In this document: one piece after another, positions 44,309-55,690 of the stretch
How positions within the stretch are numbered: position 1 is the stretch's first letter
Layout: each line of letters opens with the position of its first letter
Program-made: the position numbers and the translations under genes
Assembly (NCBI GenBank): GCA_036924285.1
Contig: JAYKYS010000002.1
Location: 44,345,501 to 44,409,500 of the forward strand
DNA from: Asterella californica
Taxonomy: Eukaryota > Streptophyta > Marchantiopsida > Marchantiales > Aytoniaceae
Direction: 5' to 3'
Length of the DNA stretch: 64,000 nucleotides
Notes under the pieces: generated by a model
What the model was told of the DNA's origin: nothing
The model's database searches: none
What the model saw: only the letters and a program-made list of their open reading frames with translations

Positions 44309-45415
44309 CCCATCTCTCCTCTGTGGTCATCTCCAAAGATACCCATCATGCAAAAGATAGTTGTAAGCTTGTTTCCTATCTCTCTGAAGTCAACCTTGCT
44401 CCACCTCTCTTGCCTCTCCAACAAGCTCAGATAATATCCTACGTCACGAAGTCTACCTGTGTAAAGCTCTTCTCTAAACATCAAAGGCCCCAAGTTCGTA
44501 GGTCGTCGATTAACCTGACACTGAACATCCTTTCTCTCTTCTTCCTCAGCTTCTGAAATCATGACATCCTCATCTACAAATCGAGCCCTCGACAACATAT
44601 CTGCGACCATATTCTCCTTCCCTTTTATATGCTTCAGCTCTGGATTCAAGCTTCTAATATAGGCAATCCAACGTAACATTGCTATGTCTGGCGTGGTACA
44701 GTTGGATATCATGCCTAGTAGAGGTAGACAATCCGTTTCCAGGACTATATGAGCACCAATCAGAAACTCACGATCTGTCTTCATTGCTGTCATCACTCCC
44801 CACAACTCACGCTTCACCTGAGGATAATCTCATTGCCTGTCTGTCAAGATCCTAGCTCCAAACCTAGAGGTAAGCCGCAATCCATCCGCATCATCTTGAC
44901 CTATCGCCCAGCCAATTGCCTTTGGGCTAGTATCTACTGTGACAATGACAGGTCTCCCACATCCATATTCTACTCTTCTCAAAACAGACGGAGACTGTAG
45001 AGCCTCCTTCAACCTATTCATAGCTTCTCGATGGACTGAGGTCCATATAAACCTCTTACCCTTCCTCAATAATGCATATAAAGGCTCAGCAACATGAGCA
45101 TAATGAGGAATGGATAAACGATAAAAAAATACACAATAAAAAAAAATAATTATAATAATTATAAAAAATATATATAAAAATACACAAGCACCTAGAAAGC
45201 GTCGAACCTCTGTGATGTTCTTACAGTCTGCCATCCTAGCTATAGCTTCAACCTTCTCGGGGTTCGGTCGTCTTCCAAAAGCGCCACACAGATGTCCAAC
45301 CACTAAAATCTCAGACACACCAAACTTGGACTTAGCTCCTGACAGGGTGAGATGTACCTCCTCCAGACGAGTCAAGATACGTTCTACATCCCTGATATGA
45401 TCCGCAACAAACGGC
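44293..45415 (-). pseudogene. pol: U RT thumb, RNase H and linker
   Basis: Minus strand from 45415: RLEEVHLTLSGAKSKFG, VVGHLCGAFGRRPNPEK and TEVRRFLGACVF, then an AT-rich in-frame insertion, then SIPHYAHVAEPLYALLRKG. RNase H: VIVTVDTSPKAIGWAIG, a frame break near 44825, KRELWGVMTAMKTDRE and VLETDCLPLLGMISN, followed by MLSRARFVDED and the linker to integrase. The upstream RT, protease and gag are absent because Z-family sequence begins at 45416. Confidence 0.87.
45125..45187. repeat. 51-bp AT-rich in-frame insertion in the U RT, flanked by 12-bp repeats
   Basis: AAAAATACACAA occurs at 45125-45136 and 45176-45187. The sequence between is almost pure A/T. The extra 17 codons encode mainly Ile/Phe/Tyr between ACVF and YRLSIPHYAH. 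P lacks it. Confidence 0.8.
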
Positions 45416-45426
45416 CTTGTAACTAG

Positions 45427-46873
45427 ATTGAAGATTACTGGTCCGGCGTCGTAGGGACCGACGATGCAGGCCGGGAGGGCGATCTTCTCTTTGACAGTGT
45501 TTCAGCTGCAGCATCGCCCGAAGCAATGAAGAACTTGCCCAAGCTCTTCAAGGAATTGCCGCAGAGGAGGAACGGTTACAGGACGAGCGATTACGTTCAT
45601 CCGAAGAAGAGAGAGGTTGCTGATGCGATCATGGCGATCTTCCGGCCACGAAGAACGACTTACATGTCGAACTGGCAGATCAACTTCATCGAGCAGCTCT
45701 TCACCGGGAAAAGAGCGCATTGGACGAGGATCTTTCATCGTCATGTGCAGAAGCTCTGGAAGGAGGAAGACATGGTTTACATAGGACCATTTGTCTCGGT
45801 GTTTTACATGAGGATGGGACTATTATCGACCGAAGACCAGAAGAGATTAAGCTTCACCGCAGCAGCCGAAGAAGATGAATTCGAGGTGGTACAGACTCCA
45901 GGTTTCTCCTCCGGTCCGAAGAAGTGGAAGGAAGAAGCCTTTAGAAGAGACACCGAGGTCCGCACAGAAGTCGAGGAAGAAGATGAAGATGACCAAGACA
46001 GTCTGTGTCGATGGAGAAGCAACTGACGAAGAGGCGACTGAGGAAGCCGAAGAAGGGGACACTCTTCGGACGGAGAAGAACGTTGACACTACATCGACGA
46101 CTACTCTTTCTCTATCGACGATAGGAGAGATAGAGCAACTTGCTTCTTTGGCGAAGTACATCCAGGAGGTAGTCGTGCCACTGCTGCACAACTTAGAAGG
46201 GAACCGAGGAACATAAGTTATCGATCGGAAGCTGAACCTAGCGGAGTTAGTGCAGATGATGTACTTCGGCCGAGGTAACTGGCAAGAGGAGAAAGAGAAC
46301 TTACGAGCAGCACTCCTCATGACACAGAAGGAGACCCAAGCGAAGACCGAAGAACTCAAGAATGTGACTTCGGAGAAAGAAGAGCTTCTTCAGCAGAAGT
46401 TGGATCGAGAGAGAGAACACAAGAAGGTTCTTTCCCTGATGAAGAAGGAGTTGGAGGAGATGCGCGGGCAGAGGAACAAGAACCAAGACATCGTCGCAGA
46501 GATGACGAAGGAGGTCAAGGATTTGAAGCGCCGCATCATTAAGGCCGAGGAGCTAAGCGCTCAACTTCGGAGTAGGATCGAGCCAACGCTGAAGAACTAC
46601 TTCGCCGTCGAATTGGATACTGAGGAGCTGGGATTTCTTCGTCTGATTAAGGAGGAGTTTGTAGCTGCAGACGTAGAGGGTTCTTCGCCGAAGAACCAAG
46701 TAGCTAGGCTAGGCCAACGGATAGTTAGAGAGCTTAGGGAGGTTAGAGCGACCGTTGAGTTCTCAGTTTGTGAGATAGATAGAGAGTTAGTGCTAGGTAG
46801 TGGTGTTGTTCTTGATGTCGTTTCAAGCACAGGATCTTCATCCGACGGACCAGAAGTACTCCCGACTTCTTAG
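45427..46873 (+). pseudogene. ORFX copy B: unknown LTR-encoded coiled-coil protein
   Basis: The frame opens at 45427. The core has DYWSGVVGTDDAGRE, NLPKLFKELPQRRNGYRTSD, YVHPKKREVADAIM, RRTTYMSNWQINFIEQLF, WTRIFHRHVQKLW, DMVYIGPFVSVFYMRM and AAAEEDEFEVVQTP. A frameshift near 45890 leads to the basic linker VRRSGRKKPLEETPRS and an acidic stretch. An in-frame TAA at 46214 interrupts before a long coiled coil (about 46280-46600) and the conserved end VARLGQRIVRELREVRAT, stopping at 46873. It is not gag or pol and I recognise no family. A TATA box follows 32 bases later. One frameshift and one nonsense codon make this copy non-functional. Confidence 0.75.
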
Positions 46874-46904
46874 GAAGAAGATCCGTCATCTTCGGGAAAA
46901 TCTG

Positions 46905-46911
46905 TATATAA
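46905..46911 (+). promoter_or_regulatory. TATA box of the Z-family LTR
   Basis: TATATAA follows the ORFX stop by 32 bases and precedes the U5-like block. Copy A has TATATAAT in the same place. It is inferred to drive the genomic transcript, leaving ORFX upstream of the start site in U3. Confidence 0.6.
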
Positions 46912-47032
46912 GCGCTGTGTTGTTCGTGCTCAGTACCTCTTTGTGTTTTATCATTTTTGGATTTTCTATTTCCTGAGTTTGCGGAGCCATTGTGTGTTTG
47001 TCAACTTCGGGGATTTACTTACGAAGTATCGT

Positions 47033-47466
47033 AGTTTGCTGTGGTAGGAATTGGTCTGGGTGCCGAAGGATTTGCTGTCGACATTTGAAATCAGAGTAAG
47101 ATGTTTACGGGGAGGACTGAGAATAGACCAGCATCTGCAAAGTTAGTTTGCTACGAAGACGTTTTTGGGTGAAGTTAACTTCGGAGGAAGTTGTTCTTTG
47201 GTGAGAACATTTTTGGAAGAAGTTGAACCTGGTACTTCGGCGGAAGAAGAGTCTTCTTCGCCAGAGTTTTCCGAGAGCAGTAGTAGTGAAAGTAACTTAG
47301 TGTGAAGATACTTAGCGTTTATGGTGTTAGAGGCTATCTAGTAGCACTTCAGCAGTACTTCCTCGTGTGACATTTCCGTCCGTGGCTCTGTTTCTCTGTT
47401 GTTCATCTGTTTCTTGAGGTCCTTGACCTGTTTTGTATATGTTATGTTATTTATCAAGATTATCAA
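47033..47466 (+). repeat. Z LTR 3' block, first copy
   Basis: Direct repeat of 48762-49196. Key words: TTTGCTGTCGACATTTGAAA, GGTACTTCGGCGGAAGAAG, CACTTCAGCAGTACTTC. It is cut at TTATCAA, where gag sequence begins. Confidence 0.85.
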
Positions 47467-48761
47467 TAAGGAAGATGATGAACCAGATCGTCTGCGGATC
47501 TTTCCAAGTCTTCTCAGAAAGAGAGCGCGCAGCTGGTACAATCATGCAAATAGGCTACCAAGAGATATCGATACTTGGGACAAGCTGAAGACGAAATTCT
47601 TAGAGCGGTTCCGAGAAATTGGTTACAATCGCCAAGTTTTGGGAAAGCTGACCAGACTGCTCAGAGGGAAGAAAGAGAGCCTAAAAGATTATGTCCAAAG
47701 ATTTTACAATCTATTGGATAGAATTCCGAGGATGGGTACAACCAATCCATACTCTATGGATCAAGCCACAGAATGGCTAGTTACAAGCTTACCGATTGAA
47801 ATGGAGATTTGGTGTCGTCGAGGAAAGATGGACGTCATTGAAGAGGTTGTTGCTTCAGCAGAAGCATTCGAAGCATCCACCCTCAGAAGTAAAGGAGGAT
47901 GGATAAAAGGGAAGAAGAAGAGAAAGAAAGAAAAGAAGGAGAAGAAGGAAGAGAAATCGACTCGAAGGAAGAAGCACAAGAAGAGTCGCAGAGAACCCTC
48001 TTCCTCCGACGAATCTTTTGATGATGAGTCTTCTTCGGCCAAAGCCAAAGAATCTTCATCGGGGAGCTCATCTTCCTCGAGCGAAGAAGAACAAAGAATG
48101 AAACGAAGTTCTTCGTCCAAAGAAAAGAAAAGCTCGAAGGAAAAGAAGGGCAAAACAAGAGGGGTTAGTAATCAACTTATGGAGGAGATGATTAAAGGGT
48201 TTGGAGACCTGAAAGTGCAGATGGTACGATCTCTTGAAGGGAGAAAATCACCTGCTACATCTCGTTCAAGCTTATGGTGTACGACATGCGGTAAATCAGG
48301 ACATGCTAATACGAAATGTAAGAACAACAGAACATTTCAGGCACAATCACTTGAATGGGCACCAGCATTCGAATCATATTATAGCTCATTCTTTGTGGAA
48401 ACTCCGGACGAAGTATATGGAGTACAAACGAATCCACCCCCACCACAGCCAGCAATTATCCCAATTCAACTCATACCAATTCAAAGGTTTGCACCAAAAG
48501 AGAGGGCCCTGAATGTATTTCAGACACGTTTGATGAGTCCGCCAGGAGCAAATAAACCACCACCCCATGGGTCTTGTTTTAATTGTGGCAGTTTGGAACA
48601 TTGGTCACCAAACTACCCTCACTCAAAGAAATCGTTGGGATACGTAGCACTTTGTGGAAAGTGTCATCAACCAGGACATGCCACAGCAGATTGTACTAAC
48701 CCACCCGCAGAGAAAAGAGGGGTTCGCTTTGATCCCAAAACAGACCGTCGAATTTGCTGCG
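47467..48761 (+). pseudogene. gag: Z-family gag fragment with three zinc-knuckle motifs
   Basis: The gag domain enters midway: DRLRIFPSLLRKRARSWYN, TWDKLKTKFLERFREI, KESLKDYVQRFYNLLDRIPR. A Lys-rich and then Ser/Glu-rich tract (about 47900-48150) follows. Three knuckles: CTTCGKSGHANTKC, CFNCGSLEHWSPNY (last Cys replaced by Tyr) and CGKCHQPGHATADC. The first ~25 codons of the open frame (from 47399) are LTR sequence read through by chance. The frame ends in the second LTR block at about 48790. No protease follows; both ends are deletion scars. Confidence 0.85.
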
Positions 48762-49389
48762 GTAGTTTGCTGCGGTACGAATTAGTCTGAGTGCCGAAAG
48801 ATTTGCTGTCGACATTTGAAATCAGAGTAAGACGTTTACGGTGAGGACTGAGAATAGACGAGCATCTGCAAAGTTAGTTTGCTACGAAGACGTTTTTGGG
48901 TGAAGTTAACTTCGGAGGAAGTTGTTCTTTGGTGAGAACATTTTTGGAAGAAGTTGAACCTGGTACTTCGGCAGAAGAAGAGTCTTCTTCGTCAGAGTTT
49001 TCCGAGATTAGTACTAGTGAAAGTAACTTAGTGTGAAGATACTTAGCGTTTATGGTGTTAGAGGCTACCTAGTAGCACTTCAGCAGTACTTCCTCGTGTG
49101 ACATTTCCGTCCGTGGCTCTGTTTCTCTGTTGTTCATCTGTTTCTTGAGGTCCCTGACCTGTTTTGTATCTGTTATGTTATTTGTCAGGATTATCAACTC
49201 CGTCTCGTTGAATAGACCTGAGTTTGATCTCTATCGGGATTGATTTCTGCCCGTGAGAATAAAAGATAACCATAAAGAATCACCTTTGTCACATGTTTAC
49301 TATTTTGGGATGATCTTTACTTGCATCTCTGTGGGTTCGATCCTTAAATTACTACTTTCGAGCATCTTTTGGTTTTCTTGTGTGTTACA
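48762..49389 (+). repeat. Z LTR 3' end, second copy
   Basis: Repeats 47033-47466 and continues through GTGAGAATAAAAGATAACCA and CTTTCGAGCATCTTTTGG to TGTGTTACA. This extension is colinear with the minus-strand copy A down to 8404, where a PBS follows. Confidence 0.85.
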
Positions 49390-50582
49390 CTAACCCTCCA
49401 CAGACTGACTCTAGCTCCATTCGGTAACCATATGCATAATATATGACAATGGACTGTTACGAACAATGTATAGAGTCACTAACTAGGTGTCCTAGTAGCT
49501 ACTAACCTCCACCAACATCCATTACGATGCATCTAGTACTCACACCACCAAACATCTTCTCGTATGTACTATCCATCCATCTAGAGCATAAAATATGATA
49601 TCTAACGCTATCTCTCTCTACTAGAATGAGGATCACCACACCACTACTCTCCGCATGTCCAACATGTGCTTCTAGATCCGTTAGGAAGTGTGTAAATACC
49701 TACGCGCTTCTCTATATAACATCAAGAACAAGTGGCTTAGTGGTAGATGAACTACAAGCTACGAGCAATTAAGCAACTTCACCACGAATAGTCGGGAGGG
49801 TGACCTGATTTTGAGACTCCTCCCACAACAAGAAAGTTGTCTCTAACTCGTATGCTAGCAAGCTGACTTTCTGGCTCCGCTTTGCAAACCGCAAACACGC
49901 AATCTGCTTTGATGTCTTCAAAGCCTGTCTAGTCCACAACCCACTATGCCTCAAAATGTCTCTTAAATCATGCTGCACACCGTGACTTCTCCGCACACAC
50001 TCCACCATACGCAAGAAACAACATCCATGGAACTTCACGACGTGACACCTGCCGATGTGAATCAGCTGACCCACTATGACAGAAATTTATCTGTCGTAGT
50101 CAATTTAGGCAGCGTTTCCTGTAGAGCTCACTTTTTCAATTTTTATAGAATATGATTGAAATGTAGAAGTTCGTAGAAAAAACAATGAAGTTAAAAGAAG
50201 AATAGTTTAATTTTAGTGAAGATGTGAAGAGAAGAGCCTTCGGAAGAAGAGAATTCTCAAGAAGGGGAAGTCTTCGGGAGAAGACTTTCGCAGGAATGTC
50301 TTTGTAGATAGAAGATGAACAGAAGGAAGACTTCGAGTCTCTTCAAGAGCAGTTAGTAGAATCATAGAGGAGTACTACGAAGTGAGCGTAGGTTAAGGCA
50401 GACTATCTTACAGAAGAGTGACAGCAACCGCTAGAGGTGAAGACAAAGACGACCTATGCAGTCCCTTGTCAGATTTATGACGATGGATGAGAAGCGGCTT
50501 CGGCACGTGTGTGGCGTTTGAACCAAGTATATACTCAGAAAATCAGCTCATTATCCAAATCTGTTTTAGCGCGTAGTGATTT
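49390..50582. other. Gene-free stretch
   Basis: The minus strand has one open frame of 101 codons (49769-50074) with no domain I recognise and no paralogue in the window. From about 50200 the plus strand becomes GAAGA-rich and may be decayed LTR sequence leading into ORFX relative D. Confidence 0.45.
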
Positions 50583-50960
50583 TTTGTTCTCGGAGAGAGC
50601 ATTTAGAAGAAGAGAGCGAATTCAGCGAAGTCTACTGCATTCAAGCAAAGATTATCTCAGATGAACACCGAGCGAAGGTGCACAGAAAGTGGAGTCTTCG
50701 CCGAAACCTCCAGCAGAAGAAGAAGTTACATATGAGGGGGTGCAACCAGTTGATGACGTATCGCATTCAGACGAAGACCAGGAGAAGCGCAGGAGCAAGA
50801 GGAATAGGAGTCTTCTGACCACACCCCAAGAGAAGCCGAACGTCAAGAAGAAGGTCAAATCAACGAAGAGAGAACAGTTCGGAGATGAAAATGAAAGGTG
50901 CTGCCATCTTCGACGAAAAGACTTCGGAGGTATCAGCACTTGACGACGTGGACATGTTTC
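50583..50960 (+). pseudogene. Possible ORFX relative D (linker region only)
   Basis: The plus frame around 50689-50943 reads VESSPKPPAEEEVTYEG, HSDEDQEKRRSKRNRSLL and EKPNVKKKVKSTKREQ. The acidic-then-basic order and RRSKRNRSLL resemble the ORFX linker of copies A and B (RRSGRRKILGETPQ). No core domain is recognisable upstream. The assignment rests on a short, compositionally biased match. Confidence 0.35.
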
Positions 50961-52873
50961 GGAAGACGATGTTTTTTGACGAAGAGGTAGTTGTGCTGTG
51001 GTGCCCACAATTTACAGGATTTACAAATTTTTGAAATTTTTGAAGATAATAACATGTCGTGTAATTGAAATAACCTTGTTGCTTAAGATTACATCTTGCT
51101 TAGAAGAAAAATGGTCTTAAGAACTTTTTGTAAGAGAAATCGACTTCTTCCGAAGACGAAAGAAGGACATCTTCCGAGATGGTGACTGGACCTTTGGGGT
51201 ATCAACCACGAGTCACATCACCGAGGGAGAGTAAGTACTACCTAGTAGTGGGTGAATCGAGGGTTACCAAGACATTACTCTAAAACGCGAGGAAGAAAAG
51301 GACGAGGCGCATTAGCGTAAGATCGATAGCCTGCTTCCCACAGTGAAGGACGTCTGCGTGTAGAGAAGCCGGTTGCCATCGAGATGTCGAATTGGACCTA
51401 GAAGCAAGGAGAGTGTAATTGAGAACTCAGAGAACCGAATTGAGGTCAGAGAGAGAGCGAGGACGATTCTGTGAGAGCTGGAAGCACAGACGAGCTGAAG
51501 GAATCCCTTCGGATTCTAAGAAGTAGACATTGAGGATCGATTAGAGAAGTTTCCAAGGAAGAGAAGGATCGATTGTAGCAGCAGAGGGGTGTAGCTCAAG
51601 ATTGACGACATGAGCAGGTTCGTGGGATCGCATTGGAGCTGGGATTGAGACCAAAAGCGCGCAGAAGACTGAAGGCGCACCAGAAGCAACCTGAAGCTGT
51701 ACTGAGGTTCTTCCCGTGTTCTTTCTCCTTCCCGCTGCTTCCCGCCTCTGATTTGATGTTCCCCGCGCTTCCCCGCTCGTTTGCAGGAAACCCATCGACC
51801 GATTCCCCTACCCTGAAATTTCCTCTGTGAGAATTGGACACGGAAGCGCTATCCAATTTTCGGCAGCCGTCTTCTCACTTCTTCCTAAGTAGGAATCGAG
51901 CTTCTCCATCTCTCATTCTTAAATTCGATCACCTGACTATCAATTTCTCTACCCTACCACATCTTTGTTCCCGAACCGATGGACAGAAGACGCTTCTGAA
52001 GATCTGAACATCTTCGGAAGACGCTTCTGAATGTCTGAACATCTTCGGAAGACGACTGTGTCCAATTTGTATCAAGATTGGATTGGATTGGTTTTGTACT
52101 GAGAGAGGCTTGGTACGAATCATGAGCGACTTGGTGAGTTGATTGTTGTTTCGAGAAGCTGTAAGTTGGGAACCAGGCCTATGTCTCTCGATCTTCCGAG
52201 CTTCTCAAATCCACATCTTCCTAGAGAGACTAGAAGATTGGAAAGGCTGGCAGAATGTACGAGAAGACGTGAGGGTCCTTTACGAGTCACTTCTGTCTGA
52301 CCTATAACAGCCTATTTCTTCTTCTTCCTGAACTTAGAAGAAAGTTGTGAGAAGTCTTGCTGGCAGAATCTGGAGGGAATGGTCGAGGGTCATGTATTCC
52401 CGTCATGCAGCAAGCTTCTTCTGAGTGTGTATGAGAGGTAAGAAGTCGGAAGAACAGAGTATGGATGTTTCATGTCTGTTGTGAGATTAGATTACGTGTC
52501 AGAAAACGAGGACAGATGAGACCAGTGATGGGAAGCTTGGCTGCGGGAAGTCTTCTGAGTACGTCAGTAAATCAGAAGCTGTCTCAGGAGTCTTCCTGGA
52601 GGTCACTGTCACAGCAGGAGCCCGCTACCATCTTCTGAACTTCTCGTATACTCTTCTTCTCACATATCTTGTATCTTCTGTTAGGAAGTAGGATGAAATG
52701 CAAGGTGGGTTGTCTTCTTGGTAATCCATGCGATGCCTTGCTTAGTTAGAATTGTTTAGATATAGCTCAGAAGATGAGAGATACTTAGGAAGCACTGTTA
52801 GAATCCCGGAAGACAGAATAGCTGTCTTCTGAAAGATTAGATTCATCTTCTGAGAGTGGAAGCTAGACTGTGA
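50961..52873. other. Gene-free stretch rich in GAAGAC/CTTCTG words
   Basis: No supported coding sequence. It contains a 31-bp tandem duplication (51986-52047) and many GAAGACG/CTTCTGA words. By position it could be the LTR head region upstream of ORFX relative E, but no LTR end was identified. Confidence 0.4.
51986..52047. repeat. 31-bp tandem duplication
   Basis: GAAGACGCTTCTGAA starts at 51986 and again at 52017; each unit ends CTGAACATCTTCG. Confidence 0.85.
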
Positions 52874-54042
52874 GGACTTGGGGGAAGGACTGAGCCTTCG
52901 GCTTACAGCAAGTACATGTGGCTTAGTGTAACAGAGACTCGAAGCATGTCGATGCATCCTCGAGGGTTGGTGTTGCCGGCAGCAGAGTTAACAGAGGTCA
53001 AACCCTTCATCAAGGAGTTGGGTCTCAACTTCTTCCTGTTGGACTGAAACCTCGTGGACCAAGGTCTTCTGGAGGAAGTTTGGACAGCACTGCTCTCTCG
53101 CAACCTTGTGCCTGCGAAGGCGAGAGTAGCTCGTGGAAGACCATCTTCTTGGACAACAAAGTGGTGGCACAAGACCTTTCACAGGCCAGAATCAGAGAAC
53201 CGAGGGTACGAGCTCGAGAAGAAGATCTTACCCATGATCTCGAGGAAGTGGTATGTACCTGGAAGCCCGACTTACCTCTTCCTGGAAGATAGACAGGGAA
53301 GGAATGGATGGAATGTAGAAGCGTACCGAGAGCCATGGAAGCGTCTTCTGGCGAAGCTATTTCTTCACCTCTTTCCCAAGAAGAAAGCACAGAAGATGAG
53401 ATACCTTGGAGATCAGGATGTGGAGTTCTTGGAAGCCATCTGAGAGGGGCTGTCTATCAATTGAGGCGCCTTCTTCCATGCTTACGTTCAGACAGAGTTG
53501 GTGTACTTGGGCACCCCAACAGGAGGACACCTCACCACGTTCTTCTGTTATATGTACGTGTCCAAGGGGGACTTGACAGAAGACCAGTTGGCAAGGTATG
53601 GGTCAACAGGTCAGTGCGAGATGTAAGAAGTGACCTCGGTAGAAGACAACCGAGCAGCAGCCGCAACTCCCCCTCCCACTTTAGTGCCTCAGACGAGACC
53701 GGGCATTCATCAGAAGACGCTTCTGGTGCGAGAAGACGACTCCAGCGATACAGAAGACGCGTCACCGTCGAAGAAGATGGGGCCGAGGAGTGTGTCTAGG
53801 AAGAGCACATCTTTCCTGATCATTCATTCTGGATCGGAGTCGGATTCACAAGAGGAGACGCTGAGCACCAAGATTGCACAGACAGCTTCTACAACTACAT
53901 GGAGTCTTCCGAAGACTCCAGAAGCCGAAGTATGAGTTGACATCACAACTGCGACTCGAGGAAGCGCAGTGAAGAGAACCGCTCCTGCAGTGGGAAGAGA
54001 TCTTCCACCCCGGAAGATGAGAAGAATAGCGTCTTCTTGCGC
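52874..54042 (+). pseudogene. ORFX relative E (divergent), N-terminal and linker parts
   Basis: A single reading frame with only nonsense breaks. VLPAAELTEVKPFIKELGLN, then LVDQGLLEEVWTALLSRN, KWYVPGSPTYLFLEDR and NVEAYREPWKRLLAKLF lead to the part that matches the core of copies B and C: GAFFHAYVQTELVYLGTP (compare RIFHRHVQKLW...VYIGP) and TTFFCYMYVSKGDLTEDQLA (compare VSVFYMRMRLLSAEDQKRL). The acidic/basic linker follows (SSDTEDASPSKKMGPRSVSR). In-frame stops lie at 53045, 53441, 53462, about 53618 and 53933. The frame is still readable where a T-family LTR begins at 54043. A coiled-coil segment at 57170-57557 may be its continuation. Confidence 0.6.
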
Positions 54043-54118
54043 TGTCGTGTCGTGGACCGGCTCCTATCTGAAATTCAGACTTCGATGCTTGTCGTTTCAA
54101 AGACACTCATGAGAAAGA

Positions 54119-54746
54119 CAAGCTAGGCCCTAGCTTACGGGTTTTTGGCATCATTTCGGATCTCCATTTTCATCGCATAGATGGATAGAGCTCCTTGTCA
54201 GCTTTTCATAGGCACTTCATCTACTTCGTTTGGACGCCTAGTGGAGAAGTTACAAGACTCGAAAGATGGAGAAAACAAGCTAGGCTCCAGCTTACGGGCT
54301 TTTGGCGCAACTTCGGATCTTCATTTTCATCACATAGATGAGTAGAGCTCCTTGTCAGCTTTCCATAGACACTTCATCTACTTCGTTTGGACGCCTAATG
54401 GAGAAGTTACAGGACTCGAAAGATGGAGAAAACAAGCTAGGCCCCAGCTTACGAGCTTTTGGCACAACTTCGGATCTTCGCTTTTATCGCATCAGTGGAT
54501 AGAGCTCCTTGTCAGCTTTCCATAGGCACTTCATCTACTTCGTTTGGACACCTAGTGGAGAAGTTACAAGACTCGAAAGATGGAGAAAACAAGCTAAGCC
54601 TCAGCTTACGGGCTTTCGGCGCAACTTCGGATCTTCACTTTCATCACATAGATGGGTAGAGCTCCTTGTCAGCTTTCCATAAGCATCTTGTTTACTTCGT
54701 TTGGACATCTAGTGAAGAAGTTATGCGACTCGAAAGAAGGCAAAAT
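54119..54746. repeat. Tandem array, four 157-bp units plus a partial fifth
   Basis: Units start CAAGCTAGG at 54119, 54276, 54433 and 54590 (CAAGCTAAG in the fourth), with a decayed fifth from 54747. Each includes GGATAGAGCTCCTTGTCAGC and TTCATCTACTTCGTTTGG, or close variants. The solo short LTR at 19625-20077 has a single unit at this position. Confidence 0.92.
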
Positions 54747-54839
54747 CAAGTTAGGCCCTAGTTTACTTGCTAACTGGGTATTTGAGGCTTCAAGCGCTAT
54801 ATCAAAGACGTAAGGGGCTTGCTTCATACGGACAGAGAC

Positions 54840-55690
54840 TGTTGTAAGGGGGCTGCTTAAGGGGCTTGCTTGTTCTTGCGACCTGTCGGTGGACGTTTTG
54901 GAGAAGTGGGAAGTCCAATACACACGCGCAAGGTGTCATCAGGTTCAGATATGTGCATGCTACGCACAGGTTAAGATGGTTCTTGAAGAAACGGATCGGG
55001 GGTTGTGTTCTAGGAGAAATTGAGACACAGGAAGCAGATTTGAGATTTTAAGTTACCTATGAAGGAGAGTTGGACCGTTCGGACCGTTCCGGAGTCCAAA
55101 CTTGCTGTCCTTGGATCCATCGGGATCAGAACAACGAGTTGTTCAGGAAATTGAAGACGATACGAAGTTTCATCGAGCGGTTTGGGAGTTTTGAGTGAAA
55201 TTGGCTCGCAGGGAAGCGCTTGCGTCAGGTTTTTCATCGCATGCGATCTGAGATTAGATTGTTCTTCGCGATCGGTGAGCCAAGCTTTTCGTTCTTGGTG
55301 CCTACGCGATCAGGTAGTCTTCGTGTACGCATAGGAGAAGACTGTACGTGAATTGGATTGTTGGTTTGGGTGTGGTGAGCAAGTTTGAGCCACAGGGAGC
55401 TGATTTACGTCAATTTTTTGCAACCTGCGACCAAATTTCTTGCGTGGTTTTGCAAGGGAAACTCCAAACAGCTTGTTTGGAGTCTTGTTGGGTTCAGGGT
55501 AGCTAGATCTATCTGCCATGGAAGACGAATATCAGTTTGTGCGGTGTGTGCGGTTTTAAGCCGCAGGGAGGAATTTTTGAAGGTTCGGTCACATGCGACT
55601 GAAAATCGGCGATATCTTGGCTGTTGGGAGTCGGATCTGAAGGTTTCTTGGGTTAACGGAGTCAGCGGAGGAGACCCTATCGACATCTGA
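54840..55690. repeat. Degenerate repeats in the T LTR
   Basis: Four loosely related segments of about 150-200 bases carry words of the type GCCGCAGGGAG ... GGTCACCTGCGACC ... AAATC. The same four are found in T1 (32950-33575), so the array predates the split of the two copies. Confidence 0.55.

Larger units (their letters stand above)
45416..49389 (+). mobile_element. Element B: Z-family retrotransposon, internally deleted
   Basis: Order: LTR1 without its head (45416-47466, containing ORFX, TATA and part of U5), a gag fragment (47467-48761), and LTR2 without its front (48762-49389). The 430 bases 47033-47466 and 48762-49196 are about 95% identical direct repeats. LTR2 ends TGTGTTACA at 49389 and is not followed by a PBS, as expected of a 3' LTR. 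The whole of pol is missing. Confidence 0.75.

Noticed and set aside
47399..47466. The first ~25 codons of the Z gag frame as a signal peptide or gag N-terminus
   Set aside because: They are LTR sequence, present again at 49130-49196 without gag, read in frame by chance after the deletion.
47761..48153. Phe/Ser-rich minus-strand frame resembling a membrane protein
   Set aside because: It is the complement of the Lys/Glu/Ser-rich tract of the gag on the plus strand.
49769..50074. 101-codon minus-strand frame as a gene
   Set aside because: No motif, no paralogue in the window and no nearby promoter-like signal; kept only as part of a gene-free stretch.
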